A stretch of 64,000 nt of DNA from Streptomyces sp. ISL-66 (GTDB taxonomy: Bacteria > Actinomycetota > Actinomycetes > Streptomycetales > Streptomycetaceae), in NCBI RefSeq assembly GCF_018614135.1, contig NZ_JAGGOW010000006.1, positions 20,865 to 84,864 on the forward strand, in the 5' to 3' direction. The notes under the pieces are model-generated. The model was not told where the DNA came from. It ran no database searches and saw only the letters and a list, made by a program, of their open reading frames with translations. Each line of letters opens with the position of its first letter. The first letter of the stretch is position 1. This document shows positions 36,289-45,476 of this stretch, one piece after another. The translations under genes were made by a program, and so were the position numbers.

Positions 36289-38034
36289 CTACTTCGCGTC
36301 CGCGTAGCACTCGACCACCGCCGTCGAGAACGGGAAGCGGACCGGTGTCTCCCCGAAGGTGATCCGGCCCGCCAGGTCGCCCGCCGCGCGGATCGCCGCG
36401 ACCACCGCATCCGCCTCCTCCAGCGGGCAGTGGACGATGACCTCGTCGTGTTGGAAGAAGACGAGCTCGGCCCGCATCCCGGCCGCCGCGATCGACTGAC
36501 GCAGGGCCGCGAGCAGCAGCAGCGCCCAGTCCGCGGCGCTGCCCTGCACCACGAAGTTGCGGGTGAAGCGGCCCCGCGCCCGCGCGTCGGTCGAGGCGTA
36601 GCTCGGAACCCAGCCGTCGGGGGCCTCCTCGGCGTCAGCGGCCCCGGCCGGCGGCGGGCAGGTCCGGCCCAGCCAGGTCCGTACGAGCCGGCCCTCCTCG
36701 CCCGCCTTCGCGGCGTCGTCCACGTACGCCACGGCCCGGGGGAACCGGCGGCGGAGCGCGGCCAGGTTCTTCAGGCCGTCCCCGGAGGTCTGCCCGTACA
36801 CCGCGCCGAGCACGGCGAGTTTGGCCTTCTCGCGGTCGCCGGAGAAGCCCTGGCGGGAGATGGAGGCGTACAGGTCCTCGGGGCGGCCGGCCACCTCCAT
36901 GAAGGCGGGGTCCCGGGAGATCGCGGCGAGCACCCGGGGCTCCATCTGGTCGGCGTCGGCCACGACGAGCCGCCAGCCCGGGTCGGCGACCACGGCCCGG
37001 CGGATCACCTTGGGGATCTGCAGGGCGCCGCCGCCGTTGGTGACCCAGCGGCCGGTGAACGTGCCGCCGGGGATGAACTCCGGGCGGAAACGGCCGTCGT
37101 GGACCCAGTCCTTGAGCCAGGCCCAGCCGTGGGCGGTGTAGATCCGGTACAGCTTCTTGAATTCGAGGAGCGGCGCCACGGCCGGGTGGTCGAGCTCCTG
37201 GATCTCCCAACGACGGGTGGACTTCAGCTTGAAACCGGCCTCCGCGAAGGCCTTGATGACGTCGGCGGGCAGTTCGGGCCGGACGCGCCGGCCGAAGGCC
37301 GCGGAGACGGTGTCGGCGAGCTCGGCGAGCCGCCGGGGCTGGCCGCCGCCCGCGTACCTCTCGCCGAGGAGCTCGGTGAGCAGTGCCCGGTGGACGTCGG
37401 CCCGCCAGGGCAGGCCCGCGCGGTTCATCTCGGCGGCTACGAGGAAGGCGGCCGACTCCGAGGCGATGAGCAGCCGCATGCGGGCGGGGTGGGCGGTGGC
37501 GTCGGCCCGCTTCGCCTGGTCGGCGTGGATGGCGATGAGCGCGTCGAGGGGGACGGGCGCGGGCTGGGGGTCGAAGAGGGAGTTCTGCGTGCCGGGCTCC
37601 GCCGCGCGCTGCGGGGGGTCGGGCGGTACGGGGGCGTTCGTCAGGCGGGCGAAGGCGGCGGCCGCCGAGCGGGGTTCGCCGAGGCGGCCCTCGTGGGCGA
37701 GGAGGAGCAGCTCGGCGTCCTCGATGTCGTGGCACCGGTCCACGCGGGCGCCGGCGGCGAGCAGGCGGGGGTAGACGGCGGCGGTGGAACGCCAGACCCA
37801 GCGGGTGCCGGCGGGGGCGGCGCGGATGGCGTCGGCGGGGTCGGTGGCGGTGACGGTGCCGGTGGCCGTGGGGCGGGGGGCCTTGGCTCCGCCGGTGGCT
37901 CCGCCCGTGGCTCCGCCCGGTGTGCTGCCCGTGGCTCCGCCCGTTGGGCCGCTCGCGGGGGCGTCGAGGGGCGCGGCGTGCCAGCGGCCGTCGGCGTCCT
38001 CGGCGAGGGCCCACCGGGGGGTGTGCTCGGTCAT
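36289..38034 (-). CDS. PolA-type DNA polymerase with degenerate exonuclease domain
   Basis: A 581-residue family A polymerase. The first 200 residues are a shortened 3'-5' exonuclease-like domain. Polymerase motifs: 'FIPGGTFTGRWVTNGGGALQ', 'VVADADQMEPRVLAAISRDP' (motif A), 'EKAKLAVLGAVYGQTSGDGL' (O-helix, motif B) and 'RAELVFFQHDEVIVHCPLEE' (motif C with HDE). Known in actinomycetes as the 'bifunctional 3'-5' exonuclease/DNA polymerase', distinct from the main polA; it probably acts in repair. The N-terminus has a Gly-Ala-Thr repeat from tandem GGCTCCGCC units (about 37,885-37,945). ATG at 38,034. Confidence 0.88.
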   Translation of the reverse strand: MTEHTPRWALAEDADGRWHAAPLDAPASGPTGGATGSTPGGATGGATGGAKAPRPTATGTVTATDPADAIRAAPAGTRWVWRSTAAVYPRLLAAGARVDRCHDIEDAELLLLAHEGRLGEPRSAAAAFARLTNAPVPPDPPQRAAEPGTQNSLFDPQPAPVPLDALIAIHADQAKRADATAHPARMRLLIASESAAFLVAAEMNRAGLPWRADVHRALLTELLGERYAGGGQPRRLAELADTVSAAFGRRVRPELPADVIKAFAEAGFKLKSTRRWEIQELDHPAVAPLLEFKKLYRIYTAHGWAWLKDWVHDGRFRPEFIPGGTFTGRWVTNGGGALQIPKVIRRAVVADPGWRLVVADADQMEPRVLAAISRDPAFMEVAGRPEDLYASISRQGFSGDREKAKLAVLGAVYGQTSGDGLKNLAALRRRFPRAVAYVDDAAKAGEEGRLVRTWLGRTCPPPAGAADAEEAPDGWVPSYASTDARARGRFTRNFVVQGSAADWALLLLAALRQSIAAAGMRAELVFFQHDEVIVHCPLEEADAVVAAIRAAGDLAGRITFGETPVRFPFSTAVVECYADAK

Positions 38035-38040
38035 GGGTGC

Positions 38041-38418
38041 GAGTGTCCCACCGGGGTCTGACAGTGGTGGGACCTGCGGCGGGTGGCTCTGCCGTGCCCT
38101 GCGGGGGCTGTCCCCTACCCGCCCTTCGCCCGTTCCCCGGACTCCGCCCGGACCCTTCGGGGCTGCGCCCCGGACCCCCGGCGTCGGGGAGGCGGGATGC
38201 TCCCGTGCTCCGGGCTCCGGCCGGGCCTGCGCCTCAAACGCCGGCGGGGCTGGAGTGGTGGGCCTGTGCCTCGAGGCTTGGCGCGGGTCTGGGGTGGCCT
38301 TTCTTCGAGTGCCGGCGGGGGGTGGGGTGGGCTTCTGTTTGAGGCGGCATGGGGCGCGGCGGTGGGCTTGTGTTTGAGGCGGCATGGGGCGCCTCGGTGG
38401 GCGTGCCAAGCTGAAGGC
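38041..38418. repeat. Intergenic repeat region with 35-bp tandem units
   Basis: No gene is supported. It contains a copy of the Streptomyces intergenic repeat type (around 38,150-38,180, 'cttcggggctgcgccccgga') and CAAACGCCGGCGGGGCTG-like words. Two exact-length 35-bp units (38,327-38,361 and 38,362-38,396, few mismatches) plus a partial third precede the next gene's start. Confidence 0.6.
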
Positions 38419-39585
38419 GTGAGAGACATAGTCGAGCGGGCCTGTGAGGCCGCGCTGTACACCCAGGACGACGCCGGGCTGGATGCCGGGGCGTCGATGC
38501 TCGTCGCTCAGGGTGATCGGTGGGCCGGGGTCGGGCAGGCGCTGCTCGTGCGCGGGGAGGCGTACGTGCGCCAGGCGTGGGAGCGGGGCTGGCGGCCCGG
38601 GGACGTGCTGCGGCTCGTGCGGCGGGACCTGGAGCAGGTGCACGTGCGGATCGCCGAGGACCTGGTCGTCGCCGAGGCGCGGCGCTACGCGCGGCTGCCC
38701 GAGCGCTGGACCGACGCCGAGGCGTGGTGGGGGGACGACACCCGCTACGGCGAGCGGCTCGCGGAGCGGGAGCGGACCGACCGGTTCACTCTGGCCGGGG
38801 CCGTCCTGGAGGTCTTCCGGCTGCTGATCCGGCTGCCGTCCATCGAGCCGGTCGGCCCCCTGCCGGGGGACGCCACCGACGTGCTCGAACACGCCCACAT
38901 CGAACCCCGCATGCTCGGCCGGATCCGGGCGCTCCTCGCGAAGGCAGAGGCGACCACCTTCCCGGAGGAGGCGGAGGCGCTCAGCGCCAAGGCCCAGGAG
39001 CTGATGGCCCGGCACACCGTGGACGAGGCCCTGCTCGCGGTGAAGACGGGCGTCAAGCAGATCCCCGGCGCGTGCCGGATCGGCGTAGAGGCCCCGTACG
39101 AGGAGGCCAAGGCGGTGCTGCTGGACGCCGTGGCGAGCGCGAACCGCTGCCGGTCCGTGTGGAACAGCGCCTACGAGTTCTCCACCGTCGTCGGCTTCGC
39201 GAGCGACCTGGAGGCGGTGGAGCTGCTCTACACCTCGCTGCTCGTGCAGGGCACGGCCGCCATGACCCGCGCCGAGGCCGGTCAGCGGGCGGGCGGGCGC
39301 AAGCGCACCAAGACCTTCAGACAGTCCTTCCTGCTCGCCTACGCGAGCCGGCTCGGCCAGCGGCTCGCCGAGACGGCCGGTCACACGGCGGCCGAGGCGC
39401 CCGACAACCTGCCCGCCCTGGTCGCCCGGGACGTGGCCGTCACCTCGCGGGCCGACGAGATGTTCCCCCGGACCACCACGACCCGGCTGCGCGGGGCCAC
39501 CGACCTCGCGGGCTGGGAGGACGGCACGGCGGCCGCCGACCGCGCGCACATGGCGGACGGCAGCCGGCGGCCCTTGCGCAGCTAG
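38419..39585 (+). CDS. DUF2786 domain protein
   Basis: A 388-residue protein. The DUF2786 signature is in the middle: 'RMLGRIRALLAKAEATTFPE' and 'EAEALSAKAQELMARHTVDE', followed by a C-terminal domain ('FASDLEAVELLYTSLLVQGT', 'RKRTKTFRQSFLLAYASRLG'). The N-terminal 150 residues are helical. GTG at 38,419 lies shortly after the 35-bp tandem units and has GAAGG upstream; a far longer open frame extends upstream but is not protein-like. Function of the family is unknown; it is common in phages and actinomycetes. Confidence 0.85.
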   Translation: MRDIVERACEAALYTQDDAGLDAGASMLVAQGDRWAGVGQALLVRGEAYVRQAWERGWRPGDVLRLVRRDLEQVHVRIAEDLVVAEARRYARLPERWTDAEAWWGDDTRYGERLAERERTDRFTLAGAVLEVFRLLIRLPSIEPVGPLPGDATDVLEHAHIEPRMLGRIRALLAKAEATTFPEEAEALSAKAQELMARHTVDEALLAVKTGVKQIPGACRIGVEAPYEEAKAVLLDAVASANRCRSVWNSAYEFSTVVGFASDLEAVELLYTSLLVQGTAAMTRAEAGQRAGGRKRTKTFRQSFLLAYASRLGQRLAETAGHTAAEAPDNLPALVARDVAVTSRADEMFPRTTTTRLRGATDLAGWEDGTAAADRAHMADGSRRPLRS

Positions 39586-39670
39586 CCCAGGCGGGGCGGG
39601 GCGGGTACGGGGTGTAGGTCTGCGGGGGTGGGTGCGGGGCGGGCGCCGGGCACGGGTACCGGTGCGGGCT

Positions 39671-41697
39671 GTGGCCTACGGGTACCGGTGCGGAGGGCGC
39701 GCCGCCGTCGGCCTCGCGCTCGTCGTCGGCGTGAGCCTCGCCCTCCTCGGGCCCGGCGCGGCCGCGAGCTCCGCCTTCGGCGCGTACATGGCCGCCATCG
39801 CCACCTTCCAGAAGAGCTGGCGGCCGCGTCCCGTCCTCGCCCTCTCCGCCGGGCTGACCCTGGCCGTCTCCACCTTCGTCGGCTACCTCGTCGGGTCCTC
39901 GCACGTCCTGGCCTTCATGCTGCTGCTCGCCGCCTGGTGCTTCGCGGCGGGTCTGATGTGGGCCGCCGGGCCCACCGCCGGCATGATCGCCTCCCGCAAC
40001 GTCGCGATCATGCTGGTCACCGTCACCCTGCCGACCTCCGTGCCCCAGGCCGCCGGGCACGCCGCACTGATCGCCGCCGGCGGCGTGGTCCAAGCCCTGC
40101 TGATCGTCCTCTTTCCCGTCCGCCGCTGGGGCGCCCAGCGCGACGCCCTGGCCGACGCGCTCGCCGCCGAGGCCGACTACGCGCGCCGGCTGCGCCACGA
40201 CCCGGTCGCCTCCTTCGACCCGCAGCCGCTGATGCGGGCGCGGGACGCGGCGACCGTGACGGTCCGCCAGGCCCGCCGCCGTCCCGCCGAGCTGCACGGG
40301 GCGCGGGGGCTCGCCCGGGGGTCCCCCCGGACGAAGTCTGGGGGAGGATCCGGCCGGTGTTGGCCTCGCTGGCCGACCCGGCGGTCGGGGCGCCGGGGGA
40401 GGGCCCGGCGCGGGACCGGGTGCGGGAGCTGCTCGCCGCGGCCGGGTCGGTGCTGGACGCCGCCGCGCACGCGATCCGGCACGGGGACCCCGTACGGCTG
40501 CCCGCGCCGGCCCTCGCGGTCCTCAAGGCGCCCGACACCGCCGATCTGTTCCGGGGGGCCCCGCTGCGGGCCGCCCACCGGCTCGCCGCCCTGCTGGACG
40601 ACGTACTGGAAACCGCCGAGCCCGGCTCCGGGCGCACCGCCGAGCCGCAGGAGGCGATGCTGCGGCCCACGCTGTGGCAGCTCGCGCCGATGGTGCTGGC
40701 GTCCGTACGGGCCGAGCTGCGCCCCGGGTCCCCGATCCTGCGGCACGCCGTGCGCGTCAGCGCCGTGGCGTGCTCCGGCTACCTCATCGGCCACGCGCTG
40801 CCGCTCGGCCACGCCTACTGGGCCCCGATGGCCTCGGTGATGCTCATGCGGCCCGACTTCACCCAGACCTACACCCGGGCCGTCGCCCGCTTCGGCGGCA
40901 CCCTGGTCGGGGTGCTCGTGGCCACCGCGGTGGTCCAGCTCGCGCATCCGGGGATGTACCTTTCGGGGCTGCTCGCCGTCATCAGCGCGGGGCTGATGTA
41001 CACGCTGATGCGCACCGGGTACGCCGTCGCGATGGTCTTCGTCTCCGCGTACGTCGTCTTCCTGCTCGGCATGGGAGGCGTGCGCTGGGACCAGACGGTG
41101 CCCGACCGGGTCGCCCTCACGCTCCTCGGCGGCCTCTTCGCGATGGCCGCCTACGCCGTCTACCCGGCCTGGGAAACCCCCCGGCTGCGGACCCGGCTGG
41201 CCGACTGGCTGGCGGCCGGCGGCCGGTACGCGGCAGCCGTGCTCGGGCAGTACGCCGACCCGGCCGGGGCCCGGCGCGGGGACGTGCGGGCGGCCCTGCT
41301 GGAGGTCCGTGATGCCCGGATGGCCTGGCAGGAGGCGGTGGACCGGGCCGCGGGGGAGCCGGTGCGCCACCGCGGGATCTCGCGGGCGGCGGCCGACGAC
41401 GCGGGCAACGCGCTGGCGGCGATGGGCCGTCACGCGATGCTGCTGGAGGCGCACCTCCCGGACCGGGCCGAGCCCCCGGACCCGGCCGCCGCCGCCCTGG
41501 CGCAGGCGCTGCGCACGGCGACGGAGGCGGGCGCGAAGGCGGTCCGCGAGCGCAAGGTGCCCCGGTGGGACGCGGTCCGCGCGGTACTGGCGGCCTGGGA
41601 CGCCCCGGCGCCGAGCGTGCTGCGCGGGGCGGCGCAGCAGTTGCTGGACTCGCTCGACGAGGTCTCCGAGGCCTTGCGCGGCGGGCCTGGGAACTAG
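39671..41697 (+). pseudogene. FUSC-family (aromatic acid exporter-like) membrane protein, frameshifted
   Basis: Two halves of one FUSC-type permease in different frames. The first (GTG 39,671 to about 40,320) has four to six spans ('GLALVVGVSLALLGPGAAAS', 'AFMLLLAAWCFAAGLMWAAG', 'AALIAAGGVVQALLIVLF') and ends 'TVRQARRRPAELHGARG'. The second (from about 40,350) resumes with 'RIRPVLASLADPAVG' and has the second membrane block ('VSAVACSGYLIGHALPLGHA', 'YAVAMVFVSAYVVFLLGMGG') to a stop at 41,695. The frame break coincides with a palindromic repeat of the type seen widely in Streptomyces; its insertion with length 2 modulo 3 would cause the shift. A sequencing error is the alternative. Confidence 0.7.
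40316..40347. repeat. Short palindromic repeat at the frame break
   Basis: CCGGGGGTCCCCCCGGAC-GAA-GTCTGGGGGAGG forms an imperfect hairpin with a GAA loop. This 'ccccccggacgaagtctgggggag' type is a dispersed Streptomyces repeat as I recall it. It separates the two coding frames of the FUSC gene. Confidence 0.65.
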
Positions 41698-41720
41698 GCG
41701 CCGCAAGGCCCCGCGCCTCG

Positions 41721-41787
41721 TGCACGTGCATCTGCCCGTGCAGCTGTTCATGAACAGAGCTATGATCCCGTGCAGTTGACATCTGCA
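41721..41787. promoter_or_regulatory. Palindrome cluster and promoter upstream of the DUF397 gene
   Basis: TGCACGTGCA (41,721-41,730), a perfect 14-bp CTGTTCATGAACAG (41,744-41,757) and TGCAG-N7-CTGCA (41,771-41,787) lie in 67 bases. The last encloses TTGACA (41,775-41,780), a consensus -35, and TATGAT at 41,761-41,766 is a consensus-like -10 of another promoter. The first palindrome recurs at 42,073 and 42,769. Confidence 0.6.
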
Positions 41788-41804
41788 CTATCCGGGGGCT
41801 TCCT

Positions 41805-42041
41805 GTGGACCACGCGTACAACGGGATGGCAGCTGCAGAGCTTGACGGTGTGACCTGGCAGAAGAGCAGACACAGCAACTCACAAGGTTCCTGTGTGGAG
41901 TTCGCGAAGCTGCCGGGCGGCGACGTCGCCATGCGCAACTCGCGGTTTCCGGACGGACCGGCACTCGTCTACACGCCGGCCGAGATAGAAGCGTTGCTGC
42001 TGGGTGTCAAGGACGGCGAGTTCGATCACCTGATCAGCTGA
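41805..42041 (+). CDS. DUF397 domain protein
   Basis: A 78-residue protein with the DUF397 signature 'VTWQKSRHSNSQGSCVEFAK' and 'VAMRNSRFPDGPALVYTPAE', plus a C-terminal helix 'IEALLLGVKDGEFDHLIS'. In Streptomyces these small proteins pair with Scr1-type XRE/DUF5753 regulators (BldB-like or WhiJ-type modules) and modulate their DNA binding. The regulator of this module is 0.9 kb away. GTG at 41,805 is the start. Confidence 0.88.
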   Translation: MDHAYNGMAAAELDGVTWQKSRHSNSQGSCVEFAKLPGGDVAMRNSRFPDGPALVYTPAEIEALLLGVKDGEFDHLIS

Positions 42042-42072
42042 AAACTACTTCCCAGCACCGGGAAACAAGCCA

Positions 42073-42082
42073 TGCACGTGCA
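42073..42082. promoter_or_regulatory. TGCACGTGCA palindrome, copy 2
   Basis: A perfect 10-bp palindrome identical to those at 41,721 and 42,769, located between the convergent DUF397 and ATPase genes, downstream of both. Confidence 0.5.
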
Positions 42083-42159
42083 CTGGCCGGGACTGATCGC
42101 AATGATCAATCCCGGCCGGTTGTCGTATATGTGAGGGATGTGGCGCAGGCGCGCCCCGC

Positions 42160-42678
42160 TCAGTCCTGGAGCGAGAACAGCGCCCAGACCACCTTGCCGG
42201 TGAGCCGCCCCGCGAGCGGATGCCAGCCCCAGCTGTCGCTGTAGGAGTCGACGAGGAACAGCCCGCGCCCCGATTCCAGGTCGCAGTTCTGCTCCGTCTC
42301 GGCCGGCGCGAAGCTGCCGCTGGGCCGGTCCTCGCTGGGGTCCCGCACCGCGCACACCAGCCGGGTGCTCCACCGCATCAGGTGCAGCCGTACCGGGGGC
42401 AGCTCGGCCTCGCCGCCCCCGCCGCCAGGGCGGGAATCGTCCGGAAGGGCGTGCCGCAGCGCGTTGGTGACGAGCTCGGAGACCACCAGCGCGACGTCGT
42501 CGAAGCGCTCGTCGAGGCCCCACTGGGCGAGCGTGGAACGCGTGAAGGTGCGTGCTCCGCGTACCGCGTCGAACCGGGCGGGCAGTGCGCACGAGGCGGA
42601 CCCGGAGACAGCCGTGGGGTCGACCGGGGGAAGTCCCTGCCGTAACGGCTCGAGCATGGTCGATCCATTCGTCCCCAT
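42160..42678 (-). CDS. ATP-binding protein, RsbW-like anti-sigma histidine kinase fold
   Basis: A 172-residue GHKL ATPase. Motifs: N-box 'FDDVALVVSELVTNALRHAL', G1-like 'VRDPSEDRPSGSF' and G2-like 'DLESGRGLFLVDSYSDSWGW', ending 'TGKVVWALFSL'. The form is typical of the many single-domain Streptomyces ATPases that partner XRE/DUF397 genes. ATG at 42,678 has GGGAG upstream; a GTG three codons earlier is less likely. It is divergent from the XRE regulator, with palindrome copy 3 in between. Confidence 0.88.
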   Translation of the reverse strand: MGTNGSTMLEPLRQGLPPVDPTAVSGSASCALPARFDAVRGARTFTRSTLAQWGLDERFDDVALVVSELVTNALRHALPDDSRPGGGGGEAELPPVRLHLMRWSTRLVCAVRDPSEDRPSGSFAPAETEQNCDLESGRGLFLVDSYSDSWGWHPLAGRLTGKVVWALFSLQD

Positions 42679-42768
42679 GCGAGGCACTCCCGGGATTCGA
42701 AAGAACTGCGGGGCACGCAGGTGCGCGGGACCATGGTTCCGAATGCCGAAGCCGGATGCAAGGGCAGA

Positions 42769-42778
42769 TGCACGTGCA
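42769..42778. promoter_or_regulatory. TGCACGTGCA palindrome, copy 3
   Basis: A third perfect copy, in the divergent gap between the ATPase gene and the XRE regulator, suiting a role as an operator for both. Confidence 0.55.
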
Positions 42779-42975
42779 CGCGCCGGACCTGTCCGCTCCC
42801 GTGACGGTTCTTGCTCATTTCTTCCTACGCATACGTGCGGACTTCTTTTGCGGCAGGGGGGATTCCGTTACAGAACGAGTACGGACCGATGCGTTTTGGT
42901 GGCAGACTGCGGGCCCTGAGGGGCACGGGGGCCCCTGCGACGCGAGCCATCCAACGCATGGGGAGGGCAGGACTA

Positions 42976-43836
42976 GTGACCGCAGAAGCCAGTGGTTCTG
43001 TGGTGCGCCGCATTCTCCTGGGCTCACAGCTCAGGCGACTCCGGGAATCCCGCGGCATCACCCGGGAGGCGGCCGGCTACTCGATCCGCGCATCCGAATC
43101 GAAGATCAGCCGCTTGGAGTTGGGAAGGGTGAGCTTCAAGGCCAGAGACGTCGAGGACCTCCTCACGCTCTACGGAGTCACGGACGGCGCGGAGCGGGAG
43201 TCGCTCCTGGGCCTGGTCCGCGAGGCCAACGTGGCCGGCTGGTGGCACAGCTACGGAGACGTACTGCCGGGCTGGTTCCAGACGTACGTCGGTCTGGAAG
43301 GCGCCGCCTCCCTCATCCGCATCTACGAAGTCCAGTTCGTGCACGGCCTGTTGCAGACCGAGGCCTACGCCCAGGCGGTCGTCAGCCGCGGCATGCCCGG
43401 CGCCGGCCGCGCCGAGATCGACCGCCGCGTCGCGCTGCGCCTGGAGCGCCAAAAGGTCCTGGTCTCCGAGAACTCCCCGGTCTTCCACGCCGTCCTCGAC
43501 GAGGCCGCGCTGCGCCGCCCTTACGGCGACCGCGAGGTGATGCGCGGTCAGCTGGAGCACCTCATCGAGATCTCGCAGCGGCCGAACGTGCAGCTGCAGG
43601 TGATGCCGTTCTCCTTCGGCGGCCACTCCGGTGAGAGCGGCGCGTTCACGCTGCTGCGATTCCCCGATTCCGAGCTCCAGGACGTCGTCTATCTGGAACA
43701 GCTCACCAGTGCCCTCTACCTGGACAAGGAGGAGGAAGTGAGGCAGTACGAGCGGGCGATGCTCCGCCTCCAGGCGGACTGCCCGGACCCCGGCCAGACC
43801 CGCGATCTCCTCCGCGGTCTTCTTCAACTGTCTTGA
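42976..43836 (+). CDS. XRE-family regulator with DUF5753 (Scr1 type)
   Basis: A 286-residue regulator. HTH: 'LGSQLRRLRESRGITREAAG', 'YSIRASESKISRLELGRVSF', 'ARDVEDLLTLYGV'. The rest is DUF5753: 'WWHSYGDVLPGWFQTYVGLE', 'YEVQFVHGLLQTEAYAQAVV', 'NVQLQVMPFSFGGHSGESGA', 'VVYLEQLTSALYLDKEEEV'. GTG at 42,976 has GGGAGG upstream; longer in-frame starts would add unconserved residues. It forms a module with the DUF397 and ATPase genes and is a candidate to bind the TGCACGTGCA palindromes. Confidence 0.92.
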   Translation: MTAEASGSVVRRILLGSQLRRLRESRGITREAAGYSIRASESKISRLELGRVSFKARDVEDLLTLYGVTDGAERESLLGLVREANVAGWWHSYGDVLPGWFQTYVGLEGAASLIRIYEVQFVHGLLQTEAYAQAVVSRGMPGAGRAEIDRRVALRLERQKVLVSENSPVFHAVLDEAALRRPYGDREVMRGQLEHLIEISQRPNVQLQVMPFSFGGHSGESGAFTLLRFPDSELQDVVYLEQLTSALYLDKEEEVRQYERAMLRLQADCPDPGQTRDLLRGLLQLS

Positions 43837-43939
43837 TTCGCACGTAGTATGACGTCCGATCAGTGCGTGACCGAACGGCCTTAACGATCGATCGGGATCC
43901 GGTGCAGCGCAAGGACGCGCGCTCGCAGTAAGGGATGGC

Positions 43940-45397
43940 ATGTCCATATTCGACGACGTGGCTCACCAGTACATCGACGGCGAATGGCTGGCCGGTACCG
44001 GTTCCTGGGACATCATCGACGTCAACCCGTACAACGGGGAGAAGTTGGCGGCCATCACCGTGGCGACGGTCGAGCAGGTCGACCTGGCCTACCGCGCCGC
44101 CGAGCGCGCCCAGAAGGAATGGGCCGCCACCAGCCCGTACGCCAGACGCGCCGTTTTGGAACGCGTCCTTCGGATCACCGAGGAGCGCGAGAAGGAGATC
44201 GTCGAGGCGATGATCGACGAGCTCGGCGGGACCCGTCCCAAGGCCGAGTACGAGGTCCGCCTCGCGCTGGAGTTCGTCCGCGAGGCCATGCAGCTGGCCG
44301 TGCGGCCCGAGGGCCGCATCGTGGCCTCGCCGGTCCAGGGCAAGGAGAACCGGGTCCAGCGACTGCCCGTCGGGGTCGTCGCCGTCATCAGCCCCTTCAA
44401 CTTCCCCTTCCTCGTCACCATGAAGTCGGTCGCCCCGGCCCTGGCGCTCGGCAACGCCGTCGTCATCAAGCCGAACCAGAACGCGCCCGTGGTCGGCGGC
44501 GGGCTCATCGCCAAGGTCTTCGAGGACGCCGGTCTCCCGGCCGGCCTGCTCAACGTCCTGGTCACCGACATCGCCGAGATAGGCGACGCGATCCTGACCC
44601 ACCCCGTCCCCAAGGTCATCTCCTTCGCCGGCTCCGACCGGGTCGGCCGCCACGTCGGCGCGGTCGCCGCCCGCCACTTCAAGCGGACCGTCCTGGAGCT
44701 CAGCGGCAACAGCGCGCTGGTCGTCCTCGACGACGCCGACCTCGACTACGCGGTGGACGCGGCCGTCTTCAGCCGCTTCGTCTACCAGGGCCAGGTCTGC
44801 ATGGCCGCCAACCGGATCCTGGTCGACGCCTCCGTCGCCGAGGAGTTCACCGAGAAGTTCACCGCCCGCGTGCGCGCCCTGAAGACGGGCGACCCGCACG
44901 ACGCCGACACCCAGATCGGCCCCCTGATCAACGCCTCCCAGGCCGACGCCCTCACCGCGCTCGTCGACCGGGCCGTGGACGCCGGGGCACGGGCCCTCGT
45001 ACGGGGTTCTACGCGCGGCAACCTGGTCGAGCCGACCGTGCTGGCAGGACTCCCCGAGGACTCGCCGCTGCTCGCCCAGGAGATCTTCGGCCCCGTCGCG
45101 CTCCTCGTCGTCTTCGACGGCGAGGACGAGGCGGTCCGGCTGACCAACTCGACCCCCTACGGACTCAGCGGCGCCGTCCACACGCGCGACGTCGAGCGCG
45201 GGGTCCGCTTCGCGCAGCGCATCGAGACCGGGATGATCCACGTCAACGACTCCACCATCGGCGACGAGCCGCTGGCGGCGTTCGGCGGCGAGAAGGCCTC
45301 GGGCCTGGGACGGCTGAACGGCGACGCCACGGTCGAGGCCTTCACCACCCAGAAATGGATCTCGGTGCAGCACGGCCGGACGCACTTCCCGTTTTAG
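43940..45397 (+). CDS. NAD(P)-dependent aldehyde dehydrogenase
   Basis: A 485-residue aldehyde dehydrogenase close to benzaldehyde/vanillin-type enzymes. Seen: 'VGVVAVISPFNFPFLVTMKS' (cofactor region), 'GNAVVIKPNQNAPVVGGGL', 'ISFAGSDRVGRHV' (Rossmann loop), catalytic Glu in 'VLELSGNSALVVLDDADL', catalytic Cys in 'YQGQVCMAANRILV', and 'QEIFGPVALLVVFDGEDEAV'. All catalytic residues are present. The enzyme oxidises aldehydes to acids. It stands alone between the Scr1-type regulator and the PBP2 gene. Confidence 0.92.
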   Translation: MSIFDDVAHQYIDGEWLAGTGSWDIIDVNPYNGEKLAAITVATVEQVDLAYRAAERAQKEWAATSPYARRAVLERVLRITEEREKEIVEAMIDELGGTRPKAEYEVRLALEFVREAMQLAVRPEGRIVASPVQGKENRVQRLPVGVVAVISPFNFPFLVTMKSVAPALALGNAVVIKPNQNAPVVGGGLIAKVFEDAGLPAGLLNVLVTDIAEIGDAILTHPVPKVISFAGSDRVGRHVGAVAARHFKRTVLELSGNSALVVLDDADLDYAVDAAVFSRFVYQGQVCMAANRILVDASVAEEFTEKFTARVRALKTGDPHDADTQIGPLINASQADALTALVDRAVDAGARALVRGSTRGNLVEPTVLAGLPEDSPLLAQEIFGPVALLVVFDGEDEAVRLTNSTPYGLSGAVHTRDVERGVRFAQRIETGMIHVNDSTIGDEPLAAFGGEKASGLGRLNGDATVEAFTTQKWISVQHGRTHFPF

Positions 45398-45476
45398 CGC
45401 CGTGGCCGGGAAGGCGATCCGGTCACCGCACTAGACTCGGGCGGGTCAGGCCAGGGACGTCCGGGGGAGAGCCGAG

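Noticed and set aside
36289..39549. A 1086-codon minus-strand open frame
   Set aside because: The upstream 500 codons are antisense of the DUF2786 gene and an intergenic repeat region. The polymerase starts at 38,034.
39628..41697. A 689-codon plus-strand frame taken as the full FUSC gene
   Set aside because: Its first 230 codons are Arg/Pro-rich out-of-frame reading; the real N-terminus is in another frame starting at 39,671.
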